Below are positions 1-8,904 of a stretch of DNA of 64,000 nucleotides, in pieces. Numbering within the stretch: position 1 is the first letter of the stretch; each line of letters starts with the position of its first letter. Both the position numbers and the translations under genes were made by a program. The notes beneath the pieces were generated by a model, which saw nothing but the letters and a program-made list of their open reading frames with translations, searched no databases and was not told the origin of the DNA. Source of the DNA: JANXAZ01 sp964504655 (GTDB taxonomy: Bacteria; Pseudomonadota; Alphaproteobacteria; Geminicoccales; Geminicoccaceae); the NCBI GenBank assembly GCA_964504655.1, contig CAZDFD010000006.1, positions 30,760-94,759 of the forward strand, read 5' to 3'.

Positions 1-753
1 GCGAGCGTCCGCCACCCGCTGCCCTACTACCGCAACAACCTCGCGGCCTCGCTCGGCCTGCTCGAGGCCTGCGTGCGCCACGGCGTGGCGGCCTTCGTGC
101 TGTCCTCGACCGCCGCGGTCTACGGCGCGCCGACCCGCTCGCCGGTCGGCGAGGACGCGCCGACCGTCCCGGTCAACCCCTATGGCTGGTCGAAGCTGAT
201 GGTCGAGCGGGTGCTCACCGACGCCGCCGCGGTGCACGACCTGCCGTTCGTGGCGCTGCGCTACTTCAACGTCGCCGGCGCCGATCCGGCCGGCCGCGCC
301 GGGCAGGCCGAGAGCGGGCCCGCCCACCTCCTCCGGGTGGCGCTCGACGCGGCGCTCGGCCGCCGCCCCGAGGTCCCGGTCTACGGCGACGACTACCCGA
401 CCCCCGACGGCACCTGCGTGCGTGATTTCGTGCACGTGAGCGACCTCGCCGCCGCGCACCTGGCGGCTCTCGACCATCTGCTGGGCGGCGGCCCGAGCGC
501 GGTGCTCAACTGCGGTTACGGGCGCGGCTTCTCGGTGCGTCAGGTGCTCGCCGCGGTCGAGCGGGTGACCGGGCGCCCGCTCGCCGTCCGGCCGGCGCCG
601 CGCCGCCCCGGCGACCCGCCCGAGGTCGTGGCCGACGCGACCCGCATCAAGGCGCTGCTCGGCTGGCGACCGTGCCTCGACGATCTCGAGCTGATGATCG
701 GCCACGCCCTGGCCTGGTCACGCCGGTCGGGCCGGCCGCCGGCCTCAGCGTGA
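1..753 (+). CDS. galE: UDP-glucose 4-epimerase, 5'-truncated by the window edge
   Basis: GalE interconverts UDP-glucose and UDP-galactose in the cytoplasm and supplies galactose for surface polysaccharide. The reading frame is open from base 1, so the N-terminal NAD-binding Rossmann glycine motif lies outside the window; about 250 residues are visible. The short-chain-dehydrogenase catalytic elements are present: the serine segment SSTAAVYG followed by PYGWSKLMVE, which holds the Tyr-x-x-x-Lys pair. RYFNVAGADP and the late CVRDFVHVSDLA segment are typical of GalE. It converges on the TPR protein gene, with a 9 bp tail-to-tail overlap. The nearby galU-ugd-pgm operon on the other strand supports a nucleotide-sugar role. 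Confidence 0.93.
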   Translation, partial: ASVRHPLPYYRNNLAASLGLLEACVRHGVAAFVLSSTAAVYGAPTRSPVGEDAPTVPVNPYGWSKLMVERVLTDAAAVHDLPFVALRYFNVAGADPAGRAGQAESGPAHLLRVALDAALGRRPEVPVYGDDYPTPDGTCVRDFVHVSDLAAAHLAALDHLLGGGPSAVLNCGYGRGFSVRQVLAAVERVTGRPLAVRPAPRRPGDPPEVVADATRIKALLGWRPCLDDLELMIGHALAWSRRSGRPPASA

Positions 754-3700
754 GACGGCGAGCCCGGCGCGCAGGAGGGCGAGTTCGCCGTCGATCGCCC
801 GCGCCACCTCGAGCGCGTCGCCGCGCAGTGGCGCCGGCTCGGCGAGGAGCGCGACCACGCGCCGGGCGGCCTCCGGCTCGCCCGGCTCGCCCGCCGCCCC
901 GAGCAGGGCGCGGGCCGCCTCGGCGTCGCCGCCGGCGGCGAGTGCGACGGCCACGCGCAGCCGCAGCCCCGGCCGCTCGCGGCCGGGCTCGGGCGGTGTG
1001 CCCGCCGCGAGCAGCCGGCGCCCGGCCGCGGCCGCCGCCGGCCAGTCGCGGCTCCGCCAGGCCTCCTCGAACTGCTGCGCCGCCGCCGTTCCGGGATCGG
1101 CCGGCCGGCCGTCGGCGCCGCGCGCCTCCGCCGCGGCGCGCAGCGCCCGCACCCGTGCCGTGGTCTCGGGCAGGGCCGCGAGCGGTCCGGCCTCGGCCCG
1201 CAGCAGGTCGAGCGCCGCGGCCGGCTCCCCGGCGGCGAGCCGGAGCTCGGCCAGCTCGAGGGTGGTGAGGGCGCGCTCGGACCCGCGCAGCCGCGGCACC
1301 ACCTGCTCGGCCAGGAGCCCGGCGGCGGCCGACGGCAGGGCGGCCGCCGCGAGCCGCCGCGCCAGGGCCAACATCGGCGCGGTGCCGGCCTCCCCCTCGG
1401 CGAGCAGCTCGGGGAACCGGCGCAGCAGGCGGAGCGCCGTGACCGGATCGGTGGCTCCGGCATCGGTGCCGGCCAGGGCGGCCGCCAGGAGCGTCCGGCC
1501 GCGCTCCACCGCAGCGGCCGCCCGCGGGGTCTCGGGGTGGCGGGCCACGAGGTCGCGCCCGGCCTCGAGCGCCTCGGCGGTCCGGCCCGCGGCGGCCAGG
1601 GTCTCGGCGAGCCCGTCGAGCATCTCGGGCGCGGCCGGATGGTCGCGCCAGTGCAGCCGCTGGCGTCCGAGTTCGGCGAGCGTCTCGGCCGGCCCGACCC
1701 GGCCGCGCTCCTGCTCCAGCCGGGCCAGCCGATAGCGCGCCTCGATCGCGGCGGTGCGGTCGGCGCCCTCGGCCGTGGCCCGGAAGGCGGCGGCGGCCTC
1801 CTCGAGCGCGCCGTCGCGCTGGAGACCCAGGCTCTCGACCAGCTGCAGCCGCGCCGCCTCGCGGGGCTCGGGGCCGCTCCGCCGCGCCAGGTCGACCACC
1901 GCGAAGGCCGCCGCGGTCCGCCCGATCTCGACCAGGATCCGCGCCAGGAGCGGCGCCAGCCGGCGCTGCAGGGCCGGCGGATAGCCCTGGAACGCCCGGC
2001 CGCTGGCGGCGAGCGCCTGACCCGCCGCCCGCCAGTCGCGTTCCTGGCCGGCCACGAGCCCGCGCCACAGCGCGACCTCCGGGTCGGCAGCGAGGCGCGG
2101 ATCGTCGAGCAGTCGCGCCGCCACCCGCGGCCGCTCGAGCAACGCCGCGGCCACACCGACGAGCGCCCGGGTCGCGGCGTCCGACGGCGGCTCGGCCGCC
2201 GCGTCGAGCGCGGCCGGCGGGTCGCCGAGCAGCGCCAGGGCCTCCGCGGCACGGCCTCGGGCCAGCTCCGCGCGGGCGAGCTCCCGGCGGGCGCGGTCGG
2301 GGGCGGCGTCGCGCTCCGCGCCCGCCGGCGCCGGTCCGGCGCGCGGCCCGGTCGCCTGCGTGCCCTGGCCGGCGCGCCCCGCCGCCGGGTCGCGGGCGAG
2401 CCCGATCGGCGGCTCGGAGGTCCGGCTCGACGGCTCGGAAAGCCCGCCCGGCGGCGCCGGTGGTGCGGGTACGGGCGTTCGGACGGCGGCCGGGGACGGC
2501 GCGGTCGTGCCGGAAGGTGCCTCCGCCGGCGGCCGCGGCTCGCCCGAAGGGACCGGAGCCGCCGGCGGGCTCGGGGTCGCTGGCGCGGCCGTCGCCGTCT
2601 CGTGGCCCTGGAGCGGACCGTCGACCGGTGCCGGGAGCGGCGCGGCCGCGCTCGCCGCGGCGGGCCCGTTCGCGGCGTCGGCCGTGGGCGGGGTGGGCGG
2701 CGCCGCGTCGAGCCGAAGGCCCCCGGGACGGCCGATCACCGTCGCCCCGTCGACCTCGCGCGCCCAGAGATCGTCGGCGACCGGCCGCCAGGCCAGACCG
2801 TGGGCGGCCGGGAGGAACTCGAGATCGACGAGCTCGCGCGCCGCCGAGCGCGGCGATCCGGCGTGGGTCGTCAGGACCGAGACCTCGCTGCCGAGGAGCT
2901 TCGCCGGCAGCCGGACGACGCGGCCGCGGGCCTCGACCGCCAGCGCCGGCGGGTCGGCCTGCCGCCGCGGCACCGCCTCGTCGGCCGGCGCCGGTGCCGG
3001 CCCGCGTCGCAGTTCGAGCCACCAGCCGTCCGCCTTCGGCAGCGCCCGGATCGCCGCCGGCTCGGCGAGCTCGAGCCGCAGCACCGTGGCCTCGGGATGC
3101 GCCTCACGGGTCACCGCCCTGAGGAGCGGCGCCGCGGCGGGTGGGGGCGGCGCCTCGGCCACCTCGACCGCGTCGACCACTCGATCGAGGACCACCCAGG
3201 CGGCACCGGCACGGACCAGCACCGCGATCGCCGGCCGCGGCGACACCATGAGCCGCACGGAGGCACCGTCCGCGCTCGCGAGCGGCAGGACGCACAGCCG
3301 GTCGCCGCCGTCACCGCAGCCCGGCGGCCAGGGCGATCGCGGGCCGAGCGCCGTCGCCTCGGGCGGCGGACCCGGGACTCGCGGGCGATCGACGGCGCTC
3401 GGGGTCTTCGAGCTGCCCGGCGACGGCGGACCCGGCGCGTCCCCGCCGGACCGTGGATTCGGTTGCAGGTCGAGGACGATCTGGTCGGGCCGGCCGGCCC
3501 GGGGCAGCGCCTGCGTGCCGGGCGCCAGCTCGACCCCGAGCGTGCCGCCGTCGACGGCGACGCCGCCCACCGCCGGCGCCAGCGCCTCGAACCGGCGCGC
3601 GATCGCCGGCAGGAGATCGGCCGGCCCGGTCAGCTCGAGCCGTGCCGGAGCCGTGCGCACGCCGAGCTCGCGGACCCGCGGTCCCTCGAGCACGACCCGC

Positions 3701-4185
3701 AGATGGGTCGGGTGACGCCCGGTCCGGATCCGCAGCCCGCGATCCGTCGTCTGGACTGGCGCGGCCGGTGCGGCCGCGGGCTCGACCGCGGCCGGATCGG
3801 GCCCGCTCGAGGCGGGAAGGAGGTCGATCGCGAGCCGGTCCGGCCCGCTCTCCGCCCGGCGTGCCGACACGCCCGGCGCGAGCGCCAGGGCCAGCTGCCG
3901 ACCACCCTCGCGGAGCTCGGCGGCCACGAGCCAGAGGCCGGCCGCGGCCGGGACCGGCGGCACCGTCAGGGCGAGCGGCTGCAGGAACCGCAGCCGGGCC
4001 ACCCGGCCGTCGGCCTCGAGCCGCGCGGCCGGCGCGGTCGGGGCCACGACGACGATCCGCACGAAGCGCGGATGGGCGACGATCCGCATCGCCGCCTCCT
4101 CCGCCCGAGCGCCGCCGAGACCGGCGAGTGCGGCGATCCAGATCGCGGCCAGGCGGACCAGGAGCGTTGCGGCGCGGCGGCTCAC
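745..4185 (-). CDS. Large exported tetratricopeptide-repeat protein (1146 aa)
   Basis: No specific function is recognised. A signal peptide is visible (about residues 1-28, ending near GGARAEEA), so the protein is probably periplasmic. The N-terminal third looks like repeated beta-rich, AMIN-like segments with recurring patterns such as RFVRIVVVAP, HLRVVLEGP and DQIVLDLQP. A long Pro/Ala-rich linker follows (about 480-610). From about residue 620 to the end there are Ala/Leu/Arg-rich helical repeats of TPR type (for example RARRELARAELARGRAAEAL). AMIN domains usually bind peptidoglycan or place envelope complexes, so a scaffold role is plausible but inferred. The gene lies 275 bp downstream of pgm on the same strand and converges on galE. 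That 275 bp gap shows no gene. Confidence 0.75.
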   Translation of the reverse strand: MSRRAATLLVRLAAIWIAALAGLGGARAEEAAMRIVAHPRFVRIVVVAPTAPAARLEADGRVARLRFLQPLALTVPPVPAAAGLWLVAAELREGGRQLALALAPGVSARRAESGPDRLAIDLLPASSGPDPAAVEPAAAPAAPVQTTDRGLRIRTGRHPTHLRVVLEGPRVRELGVRTAPARLELTGPADLLPAIARRFEALAPAVGGVAVDGGTLGVELAPGTQALPRAGRPDQIVLDLQPNPRSGGDAPGPPSPGSSKTPSAVDRPRVPGPPPEATALGPRSPWPPGCGDGGDRLCVLPLASADGASVRLMVSPRPAIAVLVRAGAAWVVLDRVVDAVEVAEAPPPPAAAPLLRAVTREAHPEATVLRLELAEPAAIRALPKADGWWLELRRGPAPAPADEAVPRRQADPPALAVEARGRVVRLPAKLLGSEVSVLTTHAGSPRSAARELVDLEFLPAAHGLAWRPVADDLWAREVDGATVIGRPGGLRLDAAPPTPPTADAANGPAAASAAAPLPAPVDGPLQGHETATAAPATPSPPAAPVPSGEPRPPAEAPSGTTAPSPAAVRTPVPAPPAPPGGLSEPSSRTSEPPIGLARDPAAGRAGQGTQATGPRAGPAPAGAERDAAPDRARRELARAELARGRAAEALALLGDPPAALDAAAEPPSDAATRALVGVAAALLERPRVAARLLDDPRLAADPEVALWRGLVAGQERDWRAAGQALAASGRAFQGYPPALQRRLAPLLARILVEIGRTAAAFAVVDLARRSGPEPREAARLQLVESLGLQRDGALEEAAAAFRATAEGADRTAAIEARYRLARLEQERGRVGPAETLAELGRQRLHWRDHPAAPEMLDGLAETLAAAGRTAEALEAGRDLVARHPETPRAAAAVERGRTLLAAALAGTDAGATDPVTALRLLRRFPELLAEGEAGTAPMLALARRLAAAALPSAAAGLLAEQVVPRLRGSERALTTLELAELRLAAGEPAAALDLLRAEAGPLAALPETTARVRALRAAAEARGADGRPADPGTAAAQQFEEAWRSRDWPAAAAAGRRLLAAGTPPEPGRERPGLRLRVAVALAAGGDAEAARALLGAAGEPGEPEAARRVVALLAEPAPLRGDALEVARAIDGELALLRAGLAVSR

Positions 4186-4460
4186 GACCGGCGTCCGCGT
4201 GTGCCGGGCCGGGATCGCCGCGCAGCGGCGAGCCGGGCCGATCGCTCCGGTCGGGCGCAGCCAAGCCGGCGCGGTTCGCGGCCGGCGCCGGCTGGCGGGA
4301 TGGGCGACACCGGCTCGGGCGGCATCCTCGAGGCCTCGTGGTGCGCTGCCGGGGGCCCGGGCCGGCGCCGCGCGCCGGTCCGACCACCGGGTCGCGCCCG
4401 AGGCTAGGGCCGCAGCGTCAAGGAAGGGTTAAGGCCGCCGTGCCCGGCGGCGTCGGGCGT

Positions 4461-5846
4461 TCAGAAGCCCGCCGGCGGCTCGACCCCGACCGAGCGCAGC
4501 CGCGCCCGGACCTCGGCCTTGAGCCGTGCCAGCCCGTCCTCGGTCCGCGCCTCGGCTCGGGCGACCAGGACGGCCTGGGTGTTGGAGGCGCGCACCAGCC
4601 ACCAGCCGTCCGCGGCACGGACCCGCACCCCGTCGGTGGTGTCGACCACCGCACCGTCGCGGGCCAGCGCCGCGGCCAGCTCCGCCACCGCGGCGAACTT
4701 CCGCTCCTCGGCGCAGTCGAAGCGGACCTCGGGCGTGCTGAACACGGTCGGCATCGCGTCCCGCAGCTCCGCCAGCCGTCGTTCGCCGCGGGCCAGGATG
4801 TCGAGCAGGCGAACCGCCACGTAGAGCGCGTCGTCGTGGCCGTAGAACCCGTCCTTGTAGAAGATGTGGCCGGACATCTCGCCCGAGAGCGGCGCTCCGG
4901 TCTCGGCCATCTTGGCCTTGATCAGCGAGTGGCCGGTCTTCCACATGAGCGGCTTGCCGCCGAGCCGGGCGATCTCGTCGAACAGTACCTGGCTCGCCTT
5001 GACGTCGGCGATGATGGTCTCGCCCTGGCGCCGGGCCAGGAGGTCGGCGGCCAGGATCATCAGGAGCTGGTCGCCCCAGAGGATCCGCCCCCTGCCGTCG
5101 ACCACGCCGATCCGGTCGCCGTCGCCGTCGAAGGCGATCCCGACCTCGGCGCCGCGCGCCTCGACCGCGGCGATCAGGGCCTCGAGATTGTGCGGCTCGG
5201 TCGGGTCCGGATGGTGGTTGGGGAAGCGGCCGTCGACCTCGGCGAACAGGCAGTGGTGCCTGCCGGGCAGGCGACCGGCGAGCGCCGCCATGGCCGGCCC
5301 GGCGGCGCCGTTGCCGGCGTCCCAGACGACGTCGAGGCCGCGCCGGCCCCGATAGTCGCGCGCCAGCCGGTCGACGTAGCGGCCGAGCAGGTCGACCTCC
5401 TCCTGCCGGCCGGTCCCCGCGTCGACCTCGCCGGCGGCGGCCATCCGGCCGAGCTCCTGGATGCGCTCGCCGAAGAACGACGCCTTGCCGAGCATCATCT
5501 TGAAGCCGTTGTGGCTCGGCGGGTTGTGCGAGCCGGTGATCTGGATCCCCGCGTCGGCGCCGAGCTCGTGCACGGCGAAGTACATCATGGGCGTCGGCCC
5601 GAGGCCGAGGCTCACCACGTCGGCGCCGGCCGCGAGTATGCCCCGGATCACCGCCGCGGCGAGTTCGGGCGAGCTCAGCCGGCCGTCCCGGCCGACGCAG
5701 ATCCGCCGCCCGCCGGCCCGCCGGACGATGGTCGCGAAGGTCCGGCCGATCGCCAGCGCGTCGGCCGGATGCAGGGTCTGGCCGACGATTCCGCGGATGT
5801 CGTACTCGCGCAGGATGGTCGGATCGAACCGGTGCCCGCTCGCCAT
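4461..5846 (-). CDS. Phosphomannomutase / phosphoglucomutase
   Basis: A 461 aa enzyme of the alpha-D-phosphohexomutase family that interconverts hexose-6-phosphate and hexose-1-phosphate for nucleotide-sugar synthesis. All four signature loops are visible: the phosphoserine loop ITGSHNPPSHNGFK, the Mg-binding loop FDGDGDRIG, the sugar-binding loop GEMSGHIF, and the C-terminal phosphate-binding loop RASNTQAVLVAR. The open frame extends far upstream, but the ATG at 5846 is chosen because translation from there (MASGHRFDPTILREYDIRG) matches the family N-terminus and a GGGAGG-type Shine-Dalgarno precedes it. It is third in the galU-ugd-pgm operon, 26 bp after ugd. Whether mannose or glucose phosphate is preferred cannot be read from sequence (ManB/AlgC-like). 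Confidence 0.93.
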   Translation of the reverse strand: MASGHRFDPTILREYDIRGIVGQTLHPADALAIGRTFATIVRRAGGRRICVGRDGRLSSPELAAAVIRGILAAGADVVSLGLGPTPMMYFAVHELGADAGIQITGSHNPPSHNGFKMMLGKASFFGERIQELGRMAAAGEVDAGTGRQEEVDLLGRYVDRLARDYRGRRGLDVVWDAGNGAAGPAMAALAGRLPGRHHCLFAEVDGRFPNHHPDPTEPHNLEALIAAVEARGAEVGIAFDGDGDRIGVVDGRGRILWGDQLLMILAADLLARRQGETIIADVKASQVLFDEIARLGGKPLMWKTGHSLIKAKMAETGAPLSGEMSGHIFYKDGFYGHDDALYVAVRLLDILARGERRLAELRDAMPTVFSTPEVRFDCAEERKFAAVAELAAALARDGAVVDTTDGVRVRAADGWWLVRASNTQAVLVARAEARTEDGLARLKAEVRARLRSVGVEPPAGF

Positions 5847-5872
5847 GCCTCCCCTCCCTCGCCGCGCCCGGC

Positions 5873-7195
5873 TCAGCCGCGCGGCCGCGCCGGCGGCCGG
5901 CCGACGCTCGTGTAGGCGAACCCGGCCCGCAGCACGCGCTCGGGGTCGAACACGTTGCGCAGGTCGACCAGCACCGGCCGGCGCACCAGGGTCCGGGCGC
6001 GCTCCAGGTCGAGGCCGCGGTACTGGTTCCACTCGGTCAGCAGCACCACGGCGTCGGCGCCGGTGAGCGCCTCGTAGGCGTCCTGGCACCAGTCGACCCC
6101 GGGCAGGAGCTTCTCGCCCTCGCGCCGACCCTCGGGATCGTGCACCCGGACCCGGGCGCCCTCGGCCTGCAGCGCCGGGACGATCACGAGGCTCGGGCTG
6201 TCGCGCATGTCGTCGGTGTTGGGCTTGAAGGTGACGCCCAGCACCGCCACGGTGCGGCCACCGATCTGGCCGCCCATGGCGTCGACGATCTTCTTGACCA
6301 TCAGCCGCTTGCGCGCCTCGTTGACCTGCACGACCGTGTCGACGACACGGAGCGCCACACCGTGCAGCTCGCCGGTGCGGAGCAGGGCCAAGGTGTCCTT
6401 GGGAAAGCAGGAGCCGCCGTAGCCGGGCCCGGCGTGCAGGAACTTGCGGCCGATCCGGCCGTCGAGGCCGATGCCGCGGGCGACCTGCTGGACGTCGGCG
6501 CCGACCCGCTCGCACAGGTCGGCGATCTCGTTGATGAAGGTGATCTTGGTGGCGAGGAAGCTGTTGGTCGCGTACTTGATCAGCTCGGCGGTCTCGATGG
6601 TGGTGAACAGGATCGGGGTCTCGATCAGGTTCAATGGCCGGTAGAGCGCGGCGAGCTTGTCGCGCGCCGCCGCGGTCTCGACGCCGCACACCACGCGGTC
6701 CGGACGCAGGAAGTCCTCGATCGCCGAGCCCTCGCGCAGGAATTCGGGGTTCGAGGCGACGTCGATCGCCAGATCCGGCCGCAGCTCCTCGAACAGCCGC
6801 TTGAGCCGGCGGCCGGTGCCGACCGGCACGGTCGACTTGGTCACCACGAGCGCCGGATGGTCGAGGAGCCGGGCGATCTCCTCGGCCGCGGCGAGCACGT
6901 AGGAGAGGTCGGCGTGGCCGTCGCCGCGCCGGGTCGGGGTGCCGACCGCGATGAAGATCGCGTCGGCGTCGGCGAGCGCCGGGCCGAGCGCGCTCGTGAA
7001 GCGCAGCCGGCCGGCCGCCCGGTGGCGGGCGACCAGGTCCTCGAGGCCGGGCTCGTAGATCGGGATCCGCCCGGCCTCGAGCAGGGCGATCTTCTCCTCC
7101 GCCTTGTCGACGCAGGTGACGTCGACCCCGAACTCGGCGAAGCAGGCGCCCGAGACGAGCCCGACATAGCCGGTGCCGATCATCGCGATGCGCAT
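5873..7195 (-). CDS. ugd: UDP-glucose 6-dehydrogenase
   Basis: A 440 aa enzyme that oxidises UDP-glucose to UDP-glucuronate with two NAD+, for acidic exopolysaccharide or lipid decoration. The N-terminal Rossmann motif MIGTGYVGLVSGACFAEFG, the IYEPGLEDLV segment, the catalytic cysteine in GPGYGGSCFPKDT, and the C-terminal GVTFKPNTDDMRDSPS are all intact. Length is normal for the bacterial family. It sits between galU (21 bp upstream) and the hexomutase (26 bp downstream), so the three are almost certainly one transcript. Confidence 0.96.
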   Translation of the reverse strand: MRIAMIGTGYVGLVSGACFAEFGVDVTCVDKAEEKIALLEAGRIPIYEPGLEDLVARHRAAGRLRFTSALGPALADADAIFIAVGTPTRRGDGHADLSYVLAAAEEIARLLDHPALVVTKSTVPVGTGRRLKRLFEELRPDLAIDVASNPEFLREGSAIEDFLRPDRVVCGVETAAARDKLAALYRPLNLIETPILFTTIETAELIKYATNSFLATKITFINEIADLCERVGADVQQVARGIGLDGRIGRKFLHAGPGYGGSCFPKDTLALLRTGELHGVALRVVDTVVQVNEARKRLMVKKIVDAMGGQIGGRTVAVLGVTFKPNTDDMRDSPSLVIVPALQAEGARVRVHDPEGRREGEKLLPGVDWCQDAYEALTGADAVVLLTEWNQYRGLDLERARTLVRRPVLVDLRNVFDPERVLRAGFAYTSVGRPPARPRG

Positions 7196-7216
7196 CGAGG
7201 GGTCTCCGCAGGTCGC

Positions 7217-8083
7217 TCACAGATAGCGGGCGAGGTGGGCGCGCAGGGCCGGGCCGAGCTCCGGCCGCCGCGTCGCCAGCGCCACCACCGCCTCGAGGTA
7301 GCCGAGCTTGTCGCCGCAATCGAAGCGCCGGCCCTCGAAGCGCAGCCCGTGGAACGGCTGGCGGCCGATCAGCCTCGCCATCGCGTCGGTCAGCTGGATC
7401 TCGCCGCCGGCCCCGACCTCGTGCCGGGCGAGCGCGTCCAGCACCTCGGGCATGAGCACGTAGCGGCCGATCACCGCGAGCCGCGAGGGGGCGGTCTCCG
7501 GCCGCGGCTTCTCGACGAGGCCGCGGACCTCGACCACCCGGCCGTCGTCCGCGCCGGGCGCCACGATCCCGTAGCGCCCGGTCTGCTCGGCCGGGACCTC
7601 CATGACCGCGAGCACGTTGCCGCCGGTCCGCCGGTGCACCTCGAGCATCTGGGCGAGGCACGGCACCGGCGCATCGATCAGGTCGTCGACCAGCATCACG
7701 GCGAACGGCTCGCGGCCGACCAGGTGGCGCGCGCACCAGACCGCGTGGCCGAGGCCCTTGGGCTCCTGCTGGCGGGTGTAGACGAGGTTGCCGGGCGCCG
7801 GGGTCTCCCGCCGCAGCGCCTCGAGCTCGGCCTCGCGGCCGCGCCGGGCGAGCGTGTCGAAGAGCTCGACCGCCCGGTCGAAATGGTCCTCGATCAGCGT
7901 CTTGCCGCGGCCGGTGACGAGCACGACCTGCTCGATCCCGGCTGCGAGCGCCTCCTCGACCGCGTACTGGATGAGCGGCTTGTCGACGACCGGCAGCATC
8001 TCCTTGGGCAGGACGCGCGTCGCCGGCAGCATCCGCGTGCCGAGCCCGGCCACCGGCAGCACGACCTTGCGCACGCTCGCCAT
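7217..8083 (-). CDS. galU: UTP-glucose-1-phosphate uridylyltransferase
   Basis: A 288 aa enzyme that makes UDP-glucose from UTP and glucose-1-phosphate. The nucleotide-binding start (GLGTRMLPATRVLPKEMLPV, with the catalytic arginine and lysine), the acidic metal site in VMLVDDLIDAP, and the family element GGEIQLTDAM are all present. It is the first gene of the galU-ugd-pgm operon, a complete route from glucose-6-phosphate to UDP-glucuronate. The ATG at 8083 has a GGAGAG-type ribosome site. A sigma70-like promoter lies just upstream. Confidence 0.96.
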   Translation of the reverse strand: MASVRKVVLPVAGLGTRMLPATRVLPKEMLPVVDKPLIQYAVEEALAAGIEQVVLVTGRGKTLIEDHFDRAVELFDTLARRGREAELEALRRETPAPGNLVYTRQQEPKGLGHAVWCARHLVGREPFAVMLVDDLIDAPVPCLAQMLEVHRRTGGNVLAVMEVPAEQTGRYGIVAPGADDGRVVEVRGLVEKPRPETAPSRLAVIGRYVLMPEVLDALARHEVGAGGEIQLTDAMARLIGRQPFHGLRFEGRRFDCGDKLGYLEAVVALATRRPELGPALRAHLARYL

Positions 8084-8152
8084 CGTCTCTCCTCGGCGCG
8101 ACGGCCGGCGCCCCCGCCCGGGCCGGGCGGGCCCGAGCCCGCATGCCCGCGG

Positions 8153-8182
8153 CTTCTAGCGTCGGCTTCGTTAAGATTTCAA
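8153..8182 (-). promoter_or_regulatory. Putative sigma70-type promoter of the galU operon
   Basis: Read on the minus strand: TTGAAA (8182-8177), an 18 bp gap, then TAGAAG (8158-8153), about 70 bp upstream of the galU start. The -35 box matches five of six and the -10 box four of six consensus bases, in a locally AT-richer patch. It overlaps the stop codon of the DnaJ-domain gene. Not supported by any transcript data. Confidence 0.35.
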
Positions 8183-8904
8183 CAACGGCCGGAGCCGCCC
8201 GGACGGCCGAGGAGCAGCTCCTTGGCGGCGTTGATCTGGGCGGCGAGGAAGGTGCTGCCGCCGTGGTCGGGGTGCAGCCGCGCCATCAGCCTGCGGTGGG
8301 CGGCGCGGATCGCCTCGGCATCGGCCTCGGGCCCGACGCCCAGGATCGCCCGGGCGGTGCGCTCGTCCATCGCGGCCGCCCCGGCGGCCGGCCCGCCGCC
8401 GGAATTCGTCCCGGCCGCCCGCCAGCCGGGCTCGCGGCGGTCGAGATAGGCCTCGAGCAGCGCCACCGAGGGCGGGTCGTCGCGCCGGGCGGTCGCGAGC
8501 AGGCCCAGGAGCTCGGCCCGGTCGAGCCCGTCCAGGCTTCGGCCGGCGAGCGGTCCGGTGCGCACCCGGCCGTCGAGCCGGCCACTGGCGCGGTCGAGCT
8601 CCATGACCAGGAGCTCGGTCTCGACCCGGGCGCTGCCGGCCGCACCCGCACCGCCCTCGAGCGGGTCGGCGCCGCGCCGGCCGCGGATCAGCGAGCGCAG
8701 CGCCATGCCGGCGGCCGCCAGCGTCACCGCCGCGAGCCCGTAGCGGCCGAGCAGGATCAGCCCGCTGCCGGCGAGCGCGCTGAACACCGCCACGAAGGTC
8801 CGCGCCGCCTGGGCGAGGTCGTTGGTCGAGACGCCCGCGAGCCAGCGGCCGGCGACCAGGAGGACGGCGAGCAGGGCCGCCCCGGCCGAGAGATAGGCCA
8901 GCAT
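8179..8904 (-). CDS. Membrane-anchored DnaJ-domain protein
   Basis: A 241 aa protein with two N-terminal hydrophobic segments (about residues 3-20 and 38-68) and a J domain at the C-terminus (about 180-235) carrying the HPD tripeptide in ARLHPDHGG, which stimulates the ATPase of a DnaK-type partner. This layout resembles the TIM14-like or DjlA-like membrane co-chaperones of alphaproteobacteria; the client is unknown. The start ATG overlaps the stop of the upstream VWA gene by one base (ATGA at 8904), so the two are translationally coupled. Confidence 0.85.
   Translation of the reverse strand: MLAYLSAGAALLAVLLVAGRWLAGVSTNDLAQAARTFVAVFSALAGSGLILLGRYGLAAVTLAAAGMALRSLIRGRRGADPLEGGAGAAGSARVETELLVMELDRASGRLDGRVRTGPLAGRSLDGLDRAELLGLLATARRDDPPSVALLEAYLDRREPGWRAAGTNSGGGPAAGAAAMDERTARAILGVGPEADAEAIRAAHRRLMARLHPDHGGSTFLAAQINAAKELLLGRPGGSGRC

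Noticed and set aside
540..4407. Long overlapping frames on both strands over the TPR gene, up to 956 codons
   Set aside because: They are Arg/Pro/Ala-rich with no domain pattern, and the minus-strand 1146-codon frame alone gives a signal peptide and TPR-like repeats.
4461..8144. A continuous 1227-codon frame covering pgm, ugd and galU on the minus strand
   Set aside because: Only its last 461 codons (pgm) look like protein; the rest is an out-of-frame shadow of ugd and galU caused by high GC and few stop codons.
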